A stretch of DNA of 35,220 bases. Origin: Bordetella parapertussis (GTDB lineage Bacteria; Pseudomonadota; Gammaproteobacteria; Burkholderiales; SG8-39). The position numbers were made by a program, and so were the translations under genes. The stretch is from NCBI GenBank assembly GCA_945861875.1, contig CAMAWC010000039.1, positions 1-35,220 of the forward strand. The letters run 5' to 3'. The first letter of the stretch is position 1, and each line of letters starts with the position of its first letter. A model generated the notes under the pieces. It was not told the origin of the DNA and did not search any database. It worked only from the letters and a program-made list of their open reading frames with translations. Positions 1 through 6,405 of this stretch are shown here, one piece after another.

Positions 1-117
1 AAGGGTGTTGCCACGAAATACCTCACCAACTACCTCGGATGGTTTAGAGTTCTCGACCGGTCGCCCCGCTTCAGCCCCGATCCCGCACGGTTGCTCGCTC
101 TGGCGGTCAGAGCATGA
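1..117 (+). CDS. IS1595-family transposase, C-terminal 38 residues (cut by window edge)
   Basis: Frame 1 is open from the first base to a TGA at 115-117 and reads GVATKYLTNYLGWFRVLDR and onwards. The GVATKYLxNYLGWxRxLDR pattern is the characteristic C-terminus of DDE transposases of the IS1595/ISXO2 type, which cut and join transposon ends. Only the tail is visible, so whether the gene is intact cannot be judged. The next 165 bp hold no further coding signal except the presumed IS end. Confidence 0.72.
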   Translation, partial: KGVATKYLTNYLGWFRVLDRSPRFSPDPARLLALAVRA

Positions 118-146
118 GTTCAACAACATTATTCGCTAAATGAGCC
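1..146 (+). mobile_element. right end of an IS1595-like insertion sequence
   Basis: The left edge of the window holds the 3' end of a transposase followed by about 30 bp of non-coding DNA. Read on the minus strand from position 146, that DNA begins GGCTCATTTAGCGAATAATG, which resembles an IS terminal inverted repeat. The other end lies outside the window, so neither the repeat nor the target duplication can be confirmed. The exact outer boundary (about 146) is an inference. Confidence 0.5.
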
Positions 147-284
147 TAAATCAATACAAACACGACTGATGGTTGCTTGCCGGGTGGGGCTTGCGCTTTG
201 GCGATGCCATTATTGGTAAAAAATGCGCTAGCACCTTCGCGTCCTTGCCGGGCACACACCGGCAGGCCGGGGCGCTCGTTTGCG

Positions 285-1202
285 TCAACCGCCCAAACCA
301 AGACTGCGGCGCGTGACGTCGTTGAAGGCGTCGAGGAACTTCAGGTCTTTTTCTTCAGCAGGCTTGATACCGGTGAGGCCGGTCAGGGCAAAAAAACGTT
401 GGCCCTCTTCGCTGCCGGGGAAGGCGAGCACCAGCGCCTTCAGGCGCTCCTTGTCGGCGGCGGGCATTTGCGGATTGGCCATGACAAGAAAGCCCGGCAG
501 CCTGGCCATTTCGGTCACCACACGCAGGGATTTGCGCATGGCTTCGGGTTTGGCACGAAACTCGCCCATGCTCATCATGGCCAGCGGCGCCTCGCCGTTG
601 AGCAACAAGGTGCCAAGGCTGTCGTCATTGGCCACCTGGACCACCTTGAAATCCTGGTCCTGGCGCAGGCCCTGGTCGGCCAGCCATTTGAGCCCGACCA
701 GGGCCACCAACGACTGCGGGTTGGCGAGGGCGAGCGACTTGCCGCGCAATTGCTGCACCGCAGCCTGCACCGATGATTCTGCATTGGCGGCCGAGCCCAC
801 CAGCAGCGCCGGAATGAGCGGCTCATACGAGGCGAGCGGCTCCCATTGCGAATCTTTTTGCGCCAGCCGTCCCAGGTTGGGGGCGGTGACGATCAGCTGG
901 TACTCGCGGTTGCGCGTCGCCTCGGCGAAGGCCTTGAAATTGGCGGCGGTGACGATCTCCACCTTGCGGCCGAGCTGGCGCGCGAAGAATTCACTCAGGG
1001 GCTGGTACTGGCCGAGGATCAGGCGGGCGCTGATGTTGGGCAGCACGCCCACACTGAAGGCTGCGGGAGCCGGCTGCTGCGCGAGGGCCGGCGTGAACCA
1101 TATGGCACAAAGCGCGGCACAGAGCGTGGTAGACAGCGCGGCGAACAAGACCGGCACGGCCCGGCGGGTTTGGCGGATAGCGGCAAGCAAAGGCATGAAC
1201 AT
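285..1202 (-). CDS. PhnD-like phosphate/phosphonate ABC transporter substrate-binding protein
   Basis: This 305-residue protein has an N-terminal hydrophobic segment (about residues 18-41) ending ALAQQ, as in a cleaved Sec signal peptide, so a periplasmic location is likely. The mature part starts FSVGVLPNISARLILGQYQP and matches the PhnD-type family of periplasmic binding proteins (PLSEFFARQLGRKVEIVTA; YQLIVTAPNLGRLAQ; LVALVGLKWLADQG). Such proteins bind phosphonate, phosphite or phosphate, but many lone copies have no assigned ligand. No ABC permease or ATPase gene is adjacent. It is a solitary gene facing the IS end, so its partner and ligand are unknown. A second ATG two codons in (FMP) could be the true start. 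Confidence 0.75.
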   Translation of the reverse strand: MFMPLLAAIRQTRRAVPVLFAALSTTLCAALCAIWFTPALAQQPAPAAFSVGVLPNISARLILGQYQPLSEFFARQLGRKVEIVTAANFKAFAEATRNREYQLIVTAPNLGRLAQKDSQWEPLASYEPLIPALLVGSAANAESSVQAAVQQLRGKSLALANPQSLVALVGLKWLADQGLRQDQDFKVVQVANDDSLGTLLLNGEAPLAMMSMGEFRAKPEAMRKSLRVVTEMARLPGFLVMANPQMPAADKERLKALVLAFPGSEEGQRFFALTGLTGIKPAEEKDLKFLDAFNDVTRRSLGLGG

Positions 1203-1486
1203 GGGTGATATTCTCGCGGGATTTTGAGTAACGAAGACTACCTGAAACGGCGGTGCGGGAAAGGCATGAATAGCGGTGCAAATCGACCGATCGGCTGCGC
1301 TTGCCGGTTACCGGCTGCCGGCCCGCGGTTACACCGGGTTACCTGATTCGGACACTGTTGCCATAGTGCTGCCGCCGGCCGCAGCCTTATAGTGGTTTCA
1401 CGGTCGAACGCGCTGATTCGCAAACGGCCACCGACAAACCCGGCAACACCGCCGGCGACACCGGTGAACTTCAAAGGAGACATGAA

Positions 1487-1621
1487 ATGAGAATGATGAT
1501 GGAGTCAGGCTACGATCAGTCATCCGCAGCATTCGAGGATTGCGATATTGACGAGGCGCTTTCGCTTGTCGAGGACAGCGAACCCTGGGCGTTTACCGAC
1601 CCCGCCGACGAACCCGAGTAA
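1487..1621 (+). CDS. 44-residue acidic micro-ORF, function unknown
   Basis: A short ORF starts MRMMMESGYDQSS and ends FTDPADEPE. It is preceded by AAAGGAGA at 1473-1480, a strong ribosome-binding sequence about 6 bases before the ATG. An ATG five bases upstream would give only two codons (ATG AAA TGA), so 1487 is preferred. The peptide is strongly acidic, with one Cys and no membrane segment. It lies 73 bp upstream of tatA on the same strand and may be co-transcribed with it. I do not recognise a family. The good ribosome-binding site and coding-like third positions are the only support. Confidence 0.4.
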   Translation: MRMMMESGYDQSSAAFEDCDIDEALSLVEDSEPWAFTDPADEPE

Positions 1622-1694
1622 GCCGGAAAACCGGGTCGCCATGCCGGACTCGTCCGGCAGGCGACCGCAAACATAGTTATTCAAGGAGAGTGGC

Positions 1695-1865
1695 ATGGGC
1701 AGTTTTTCCATCTGGCACTGGGGCATCGTTCTGGTGATCGTCATGCTGGTGTTCGGCACCAGGAAATTACGCAACGCCGGCAACGACCTCGGCGGCGCGG
1801 TGCGCGGCTTCAAGAACGGCATGCGCGACAGCGCTGAAAGTCCGGCAGCAAACGACAAGCCGTAA
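1695..1865 (+). CDS. tatA: TatA/TatE-type twin-arginine translocase subunit
   Basis: A 56-residue protein starts [20 protein letters not shown]. It has the full TatA layout: a short periplasmic N-terminus, one transmembrane helix (about residues 6-21), the FGTRKLRN hinge, an amphipathic helix ([11 protein letters not shown]) and a polar tail. TatA protomers assemble the pore-like part of the system that exports folded proteins carrying RR signal peptides. CAAGGAGA lies at 1682-1689, just before the ATG. No tatB or tatC is adjacent, so this is an orphan copy or the organism's TatE equivalent. It is shorter than typical TatA (about 70-90 residues) because of a reduced tail. The minus-strand reading frame over it is a shadow. 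Confidence 0.88.
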   Translation: MGSFSIWHWGIVLVIVMLVFGTRKLRNAGNDLGGAVRGFKNGMRDSAESPAANDKP

Positions 1866-1964
1866 GCAACCCGACTGCCCGCGAAACACCTCGGTCAACC
1901 CGCGGTTTGCGTGAAGACAAGCCGCGATCAGCCCGTCCACCCCCTACCCGGCCCCAATCCGGGA

Positions 1965-1990
1965 TAGAATCCACATATAGCACATATATG
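1965..1990 (+). promoter_or_regulatory. probable vapBC-1 promoter and operator
   Basis: TAGAAT at 1965-1970 is a plausible -10 box. It is followed by two adjacent CACATATA direct repeats (1972-1979 and 1981-1988), the second overlapping the palindrome CATATATG (1983-1990). This AT-rich patch sits directly before the ribosome-binding site and GTG start of the antitoxin, where VapBC complexes usually bind to repress their own operon. No good -35 box is visible. Confidence 0.45.
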
Positions 1991-2003
1991 CGGGGAGAAT
2001 AGC

Positions 2004-2231
2004 GTGCCTCAACTACACTTCTACGTGCCGGATGATGTTGCCCAGCAGATCAAGGCGCGCGCCGCACTGGCAAAGCAGCCGGTTTCCCGCTACGTGGCCG
2101 AACTGGTCAAACGCGATGTCAGCCAGGGCTGGCCGAAGGACTACTTCGAACGAATCGCTGGCGTGGCGCATGACGCCCTGATAAGGCACGAGCCTTCGGG
2201 CCTGCCCGAAGAACGTCTGCCGCTGGAATGA
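2004..2231 (+). CDS. vapB: antitoxin of a VapBC-type module (ribbon-helix-helix-like)
   Basis: This 75-residue protein starts MPQLHFYVPDDVAQQIKARA, with a GTG start at 2004 preceded by GGGGAGAAT (1992-2000). The N-terminal strand (LHFYVPDD) followed by a helix with SRYVAELVKRDV is typical of ribbon-helix-helix antitoxins that bind DNA as dimers. The tail (residues about 50-75, ERIAGVAHDALIRHEPSGLP) would wrap the toxin. Its stop overlaps the toxin start by 4 bp (ATGA at 2228-2231), the usual translational coupling in toxin-antitoxin operons. Its role is to neutralise the PIN-domain RNase encoded next and to repress the operon. Confidence 0.75.
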   Translation: MPQLHFYVPDDVAQQIKARAALAKQPVSRYVAELVKRDVSQGWPKDYFERIAGVAHDALIRHEPSGLPEERLPLE

Positions 2232-2635
2232 AATACCTGCTCGACGCGAACACCTGCATCGGCCTTCTCAATTCCAGCGATGCAGAGCTGATGCGGCGCT
2301 ACAGCGCCCGCCAACCCGCCGATCTTGTTCTATGCAGCGTCGTCAAGGCGGAGTTGTTGTACGGCGCAAGACGCAGCGCGCGCGTCGAATTCAACCTGAA
2401 ACGCCTGGAGTACTTTGCGGCGCCGCTGCAAAGCCTGCCGTTCGATGATCGATGCGCGCATGACTATGGAGTGATACGCGCTGACCTGGCAGCGCAGGGC
2501 ACACCGATCGGCGCCAATGACTTGATGATTGCCGCGATCGCGCGCGCGCATGACCTGATGCTGGTGACACACAACACCAAGGAGTTCAGCCGGGTGGCGG
2601 GCCTGCGGGTCGAGGATTGGGAGCAGGCAAGCTGA
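2228..2635 (+). CDS. vapC: VapC-type PIN-domain ribonuclease toxin
   Basis: A 135-residue PIN-domain protein. The acidic metal-binding residues are visible: Asp6 in YLLDANTCIGL, Glu43 in SVVKAELLYGARRS, and an Asp in PIGANDLMIAAIA near residue 99. The ending LVTHNTKEFSRVAGLRVEDW is the standard VapC C-terminus. VapC toxins cut tRNA or rRNA at single sites when freed from the antitoxin. The protein is full length with all expected motifs, so it is probably active. It is convergent with allG, with about 100 bp between their stops containing only a small GC hairpin (GCCCCG-ATC-CGGGGC at about 2651-2665). Confidence 0.9.
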   Translation: MKYLLDANTCIGLLNSSDAELMRRYSARQPADLVLCSVVKAELLYGARRSARVEFNLKRLEYFAAPLQSLPFDDRCAHDYGVIRADLAAQGTPIGANDLMIAAIARAHDLMLVTHNTKEFSRVAGLRVEDWEQAS

Positions 2636-2735
2636 AGCTGCCTGTGCGCCGCCCCGATCCGGGGCCACTCAGTCGGCCGTAATCGTCGCCGACCGAACTG
2701 TGCGCCGCGAAAGTCGGGGCGCTCGCGCTGCCGTG

Positions 2736-4187
2736 CTAAACGGAAAGCTTGTCCGACAAGGCGAGCACCGCCTTGACGCAGCAGTCCATCGGCACACGCA
2801 CAATGCCGGCGCCGATCTGGCCGATGCCGGCCTGCTTGTGCGCAATACCCGTTGTGACCACCGGGCGGATGCCGGTATCGACCACTTTGCGCACGTCAAT
2901 GCCCGAAGGCGCCGCTTCGAATTCGAGGGTCGGCAGGGACAGCGACGGATTGCGCGTCCAGGTGATGTGGTACATCTCGCGCGAGTAGGCCATGGCCTGG
3001 GCCACGGTGCCCCCGACCAGTTGCACCAGTGCCGGGGAAGCGGCCAGTGACTGCCCGCCGTAGCCGGCGGTTTCGCAAATCGCCGAATCACCCAGGTCGG
3101 GATTGGCGTCCTCCTGCTTGTAACCGGGAAAGAACAGGCCTTGCGGCGTGTCCGATGGCGCCTCGAACCAGGCCTTGCCCAGGCCGCTGACGCGAATGGC
3201 CGTCGTCACGCCATTGCGCGCAATAGCGGTGACGATGGACGAGTGCTCCACACCGTGGGTCGCATCCATGATGGCCTTGCTCGCCACCATCGACAAATTC
3301 AGGAAGAACTGCGAGGTACGGGCGACAAAATCGAGCACCTCGCGCGCCTGCGCGCGCTCGATCGCGGCACTGCCGGCCAGCGCACCGCCTATGGCCATGT
3401 GAAACAGTGCCGTGGCTGCGGCGTTGCGGCTGTGCACCTCGTCGCCCATCAACAGCGCCTGCGCCTGTATGGCCTTGAGGTCGATGCCGCCGTCGATGTC
3501 CTTCACCGCGGCCTTCAACGCCGGCGCGAGCACGCGCTCCATCCACTTGAGCCGGTCTATGACCTCCTGGCTGTAGGCGCCAAAGCGCAGCACCTTGCCT
3601 ATGCCCTCGGAAAAATTGGTGTAGGCCATGTTGCCGCGATTGGTGTTCTTCACCACGAACACCGGCATCGAGGGCGAGATGGTGCCGGACATCGGACCCA
3701 CCGCGGCCAAATCGTGGTTTTGCATGAACTCGACTTCGCCGGCGGCGAGCATGGCGCGCGCCTCTTTGTCGTCTTTCGCCCAGCCCTCGTAAATCATCGA
3801 GCCGATCAGCGTGCCCTGCATCGGGCTGCACATCGTGTCCCAGGCCACCGGCGCGCCGGCGTGGGTGAGCACGCGCCGGCCTTTTGCCCACAGCTCGGGC
3901 CAGATTTCGTCGGCGCGCAGCGCCACGTCCACCAGCACCGGCTGGGCGGCGAGCATACGCGCACTCGCCTCGGCGTTGGCCTTGTCGATTTTTGAACCGG
4001 CGCAAGCCGGGTCGGTGGCGTCCCCGGCCAGTTGCGCCAGTTTCCAGCCCAGTTCCGGGTCGCCGTTGCCCGCGGGCCGCCAGTCGAGGTGTTGCGCGGC
4101 GACACCGGCTTCGGTGATGCTGCGGGTAAAGGTATCGATGCCCACATTGAGCACCGTCAGCTTGCGATCGAGCAGGTCTTGGGTCAT
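2736..4187 (-). CDS. allG: DUF1116 protein, AllG/YlbE subunit of oxamate carbamoyltransferase
   Basis: A 483-residue soluble protein of the DUF1116 family (E. coli YlbE). Typical stretches are LTVLNVGIDTFTRSI, HAGAPVAWDTMCSPMQG, GPMSGTISPSMPVFVVKN, MGDEVHSRNAAATALF and the end GIGQIGAGIVRVP. In E. coli, FdrA, YlbE and YlbF have been reported to act together as oxamate carbamoyltransferase (AllFGH), which cleaves oxalurate to oxamate and carbamoyl phosphate in anaerobic allantoin breakdown. Here the gene starts 4 bp after the DUF2877 stop and is the last gene of the cluster fdrA-arcC-DUF2877-DUF1116. Subunit assignment follows family membership and context; the actual carbamoyl substrate in this organism is not shown by the sequence. 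Confidence 0.85.
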   Translation of the reverse strand: MTQDLLDRKLTVLNVGIDTFTRSITEAGVAAQHLDWRPAGNGDPELGWKLAQLAGDATDPACAGSKIDKANAEASARMLAAQPVLVDVALRADEIWPELWAKGRRVLTHAGAPVAWDTMCSPMQGTLIGSMIYEGWAKDDKEARAMLAAGEVEFMQNHDLAAVGPMSGTISPSMPVFVVKNTNRGNMAYTNFSEGIGKVLRFGAYSQEVIDRLKWMERVLAPALKAAVKDIDGGIDLKAIQAQALLMGDEVHSRNAAATALFHMAIGGALAGSAAIERAQAREVLDFVARTSQFFLNLSMVASKAIMDATHGVEHSSIVTAIARNGVTTAIRVSGLGKAWFEAPSDTPQGLFFPGYKQEDANPDLGDSAICETAGYGGQSLAASPALVQLVGGTVAQAMAYSREMYHITWTRNPSLSLPTLEFEAAPSGIDVRKVVDTGIRPVVTTGIAHKQAGIGQIGAGIVRVPMDCCVKAVLALSDKLSV

Positions 4188-4191
4188 GAGC

Positions 4192-5151
4192 TTATATCCC
4201 GTTGAAATCGGTAATCGGCTGGAAAGCCTTACCTGGCGCGGCTTTCCAGCTTATTGCACCGCCGGCACCGAGCAAAAAACCGGTCAGCATATCCCAGCCG
4301 GAGGAGTGGCCGATGGCGCACAGCGCGCGCGCTGCGGCGAAGAATTCCGCATCGCCGCCACCCACAGCCGCGGCGAAGTCGTGCAGCGGCGCATACGCCG
4401 CGCCGCGCGCAAGGTCGCCAAACAGCGCCGCGCTGATGCTGTTGCTGCGCACCGCGGCGGCGGCGGTGAGATTTTCAGCAGCGGCCTGCCAAGCCGGCGT
4501 GTCGCCACGCAGGCGGCGCGCGAACAGGCAGGCGCCCACCAGGTCGTCGCCCGAGGGCGTGAGGCCGAGGCCGAGCCCCAGCAAGGGCAGCGCGGCGGAA
4601 GCAAACGCCAGCGCATCGTCGCTTGCAAGGCTGTCTGCAAGCAGGCGCAACTTGGCCGGCGCGCGATCAAGCGGAAACGCCAGGGGCGCCCCGGCAAGCA
4701 GCAGGCCAAAACCGGCGGGTGTGCCGATGGCGCTGATATTTGCGCTGATGCGGCTGCAGGCGGCCGCGCCTTGTTCTGCCGTGAGACGCGGCGAGGCGGC
4801 CGGCTGCCACACGCTCGCACCCTCGACTGAAACCAGCAACCGGCTGGAAAGCCCCTTGCAGAGCGCGCTTCGACCGGTAGGTCGAAGCTGTTCGACGGGC
4901 GCCGAGAATTCTCGGCGAAACCCCCGTCTTACCGCCAGCTGGGCATTTGCGAGCAGTATGCGGCGCGGATGCCAGGTGCCACCCTCCCCGCCCAGCCAGA
5001 CGATGTCATCGCCGGCCAGCAGGTAAGGCGAGTCGGGAAACGCCGGCAGCGGACGCAGCCTGCCGCCGCTGCGAACGAGTGCGACGTACGCGAGCGCGCC
5101 GAGTGCTGCGATTGGCAAGGCAGACTCCGTCACCGGCAAAACCGAATCCAT
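4192..5151 (-). CDS. allH: DUF2877 protein, AllH/YlbF subunit of oxamate carbamoyltransferase
   Basis: From the ATG at 5151 (MDSVLPVTESALPIAALG) the product is 319 residues. The DUF2877 signature is clear in the C-terminal half: LLGLGLGLTPSGDDLVGACL, then VRSNSISAALF and IGHSSGWDMLTGFLLG. The reading frame stays open far upstream, but that extension only translates a palindromic repeat and arcC antisense, so the start is placed after the repeat. No strong ribosome-binding site is visible there. The protein is longer than usual for the family (about 270-300). Residues of about 78-108 (FSAPVEQLRPTGRSALCKGL region) and the last 18 residues are encoded by repeat-like, palindrome-rich DNA, described separately. 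Role: third component of the AllFGH complex by homology. Confidence 0.8.
   Translation of the reverse strand: MDSVLPVTESALPIAALGALAYVALVRSGGRLRPLPAFPDSPYLLAGDDIVWLGGEGGTWHPRRILLANAQLAVRRGFRREFSAPVEQLRPTGRSALCKGLSSRLLVSVEGASVWQPAASPRLTAEQGAAACSRISANISAIGTPAGFGLLLAGAPLAFPLDRAPAKLRLLADSLASDDALAFASAALPLLGLGLGLTPSGDDLVGACLFARRLRGDTPAWQAAAENLTAAAAVRSNSISAALFGDLARGAAYAPLHDFAAAVGGGDAEFFAAARALCAIGHSSGWDMLTGFLLGAGGAISWKAAPGKAFQPITDFNGI
4203..4250. repeat. palindromic repeat, family B copy 1, forming the 3' end of allH
   Basis: GCTGGAAAGCC at 4218-4228 and GGCTTTCCAGC at 4240-4250 are perfect inverted arms. The 26-base segment 4203-4228 matches 4828-4853 inside the same gene with four mismatches, all transitions. 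A third, looser copy is at 13650-13694. The repeat encodes the last residues of the DUF2877 protein (WKAAPGKAFQPITDFNG). Confidence 0.6.
4828..4916. repeat. palindrome-rich repeat block, family B copy 2, inside allH
   Basis: The block begins with a 26-base near-copy of 4203-4228. It continues with a perfect hairpin CTTCGACC-GGTA-GGTCGAAG (4868-4887) and a perfect 16-bp palindrome GCCGAGAATTCTCGGC (4901-4916). All of it lies in frame within the allH coding sequence. Such a density of perfect palindromes is unusual for coding DNA and suggests an in-frame insertion of a mobile palindromic element. Confidence 0.55.
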
Positions 5152-5181
5152 CGTATGTGGAGCTGACCCCTCACCTTTAGC

Positions 5182-5256
5182 CGTCACCCCCGCGGACGCG
5201 GGGGTCCATGGGGGTTGCCCCGAACCCCATGGATTCCCGCTTGCGCGGGAATGACG
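5182..5256. repeat. dRS3-like paired palindromic repeat, copy R1
   Basis: Two inverted modules of the form CGTCAYYCCCGC...GCGGGRRT face each other around a short core (CCATGG...CCATGG). The right module contains ATTCCC-N8-GGGAAT, the pattern of the Neisseria dRS3 repeat. It lies between arcC and allH, inside one operon, so it would form strong hairpins in the mRNA. A half-module (CGCCGGAATGACAG) follows at about 5265-5278. Confidence 0.85.
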
Positions 5257-5288
5257 GTCGGGGTCGCCGGAATGACAGGGCGTTTTGT

Positions 5289-6230
5289 TCATGGCGTGAT
5301 GGTGGTGCCCGAACGCCCTTCGAGCGCGTCGAAGGCGTGTTCCAGGGACGTGATGACCACCTTGCCGGCCGGCTCGCGCTCGAGATAGGTGAGCGCGGCG
5401 TCGATTTTCGGGCCCATGCTGCCGGGCGGAAACTGGCCGTCGGCAAGATGCTGTTTCGCCTCGGCCACGCTCATGTGCGAGAGCTCGCGCTGCGTCGGCT
5501 TGCCGTAATCGAGTGAAACACGCTCGACGCCGGTGAGCATGATCAGCGCGCCGGCGCCAAGCTCGGCCGCGAGCATGGCGCTGGTGAGGTCCTTGTCTAT
5601 CACCGCCGGCACACCCTTGAAGCGGCCCTCGCTGGTGCGCACCACCGGAATGCCGCCGCCGCCGCAGGTAATGGGAATGATGCCGGCGTTGAGCAGGGCG
5701 AGCACTGTTGGCAGGTCGAGGATGCGCAGCGGCCGCGGCGAGGGCACGACGCGGCGCCAGCCGCGGCCCGAGTCCTCGATAAAGTCCCAGCCAGTCTCGA
5801 CGGCGAAGGCCTTGGCCTGTGCTTCGGTAAAAAACCGCCCCACCGGCTTGGTCGGGTTGCGAAAGGCCGGGTCGTTGGCGTCGACCTCGACCTCGGTCAC
5901 CACGGCCGACACCGTCGCCTGCACATCCTCGTCGTGCAGCACATTGGAAAAACTTTGCTGCAGCATGTAGCCCAGCCCGCCCTGCGAATGCGACACGCAC
6001 ACGTCCATGGGCATGGGCGGAATCTCGCGCGCCGTCTGCGCCATGCGATAGAGGATGTTGCCCACCACCGGGCCGTTGCCGTGGGTGAGGATGAGCTTGT
6101 AGCCGGCGCGAATGATGCTGACAAAATGCCGGCACACGCCGGCCATCAGCTCGAGCTGCTCCTCGGCCGTACCCTTGATGCTGGGCGGATAGGCGGCGTT
6201 GCCGCCCAAGGCGACGACGACGCGCTTCAT
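5289..6230 (-). CDS. arcC: carbamate kinase (ArcC/AllK type)
   Basis: Carbamate kinase transfers phosphate from carbamoyl phosphate to ADP, giving ATP, ammonia and CO2. The 313-residue product has the amino-acid-kinase-family motifs: VVALGGNA (residues 4-11), THGNGPVVGN (49-58), NPTKPVG with Lys128 (125-131), CGGGGIPV (189-196), DKDL (212-215) and GSMGPK (270-275). The start at 6230 (MKRVVVALGG) is chosen because GAAGGG stands 9 bases upstream; an ATG at 6248 would add MEGHAD, which the family lacks. The first 20 bases of this gene are duplicated 44 bp upstream. In the cluster it would harvest ATP from carbamoyl phosphate made by the AllFGH proteins, the role called AllK in E. coli. Confidence 0.93.
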   Translation of the reverse strand: MKRVVVALGGNAAYPPSIKGTAEEQLELMAGVCRHFVSIIRAGYKLILTHGNGPVVGNILYRMAQTAREIPPMPMDVCVSHSQGGLGYMLQQSFSNVLHDEDVQATVSAVVTEVEVDANDPAFRNPTKPVGRFFTEAQAKAFAVETGWDFIEDSGRGWRRVVPSPRPLRILDLPTVLALLNAGIIPITCGGGGIPVVRTSEGRFKGVPAVIDKDLTSAMLAAELGAGALIMLTGVERVSLDYGKPTQRELSHMSVAEAKQHLADGQFPPGSMGPKIDAALTYLEREPAGKVVITSLEHAFDALEGRSGTTITP

Positions 6231-6274
6231 GTCGGCGTGCCCTTCCATAAGCCTGCGACGACGACGCGCTTCAT
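6227..6274 (-). CDS. 15-codon upstream ORF made from a copy of the arcC start
   Basis: The sequence 6255-6275 repeats 6211-6231 exactly (21 bp), so the first codons of arcC (MKRVVVA) are present twice. The upstream copy is open for 15 codons, MKRVVVAGLWKGTPT, and its TGA overlaps the arcC ATG (ATGA at 6227-6230). AAGG lies 7 bases before its ATG. It is arranged like a coupled leader peptide, and the arcC ribosome-binding site lies inside it. Expression is unproven; it may simply be debris of a local duplication. Confidence 0.35.
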   Translation of the reverse strand: MKRVVVAGLWKGTPT

Positions 6275-6282
6275 GGATGCCT

Positions 6283-6395
6283 TGTCATTGCGAAGTCCCC
6301 TCCGGGGATAAACTTCGCGAAGCAATCTCGTTGCCATTGTGGAGTCCGAAGCAATACCGGGAGATTGCTTCGTCGCTCTGCTCCTCGCAATGACA
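6283..6395. repeat. 113-bp MITE-like palindromic repeat
   Basis: The ends are perfect inverted repeats, TGTCATTGCGA at 6283-6293 and its complement TCGCAATGACA at 6385-6395. Inside are a second inverted pair, GAAGCAATCTC and GAGATTGCTTC, giving a cruciform-like unit. The TCATTGCGA...GAAGCAATCTC...GAGATTGCTTCG design is a dispersed bacterial intergenic repeat that I recognise by pattern. It lies between fdrA and arcC, 8 bp from the duplicated arcC start. Confidence 0.75.
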
Positions 6396-6405
6396 TCTGC
6401 GAATC

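Noticed and set aside
177-776. Plus-strand frames of 199 and 315 codons opposite the PhnD-like gene
   Set aside because: They are antisense shadows of the PhnD-like protein, which has a signal peptide and family motifs.
4192-6135. A 647-codon minus-strand reading frame covering allH and arcC antisense frames
   Set aside because: Only the last 319 codons match DUF2877. The upstream part translates the R1 repeat and an alternative frame of arcC, so the true start is placed at 5151.
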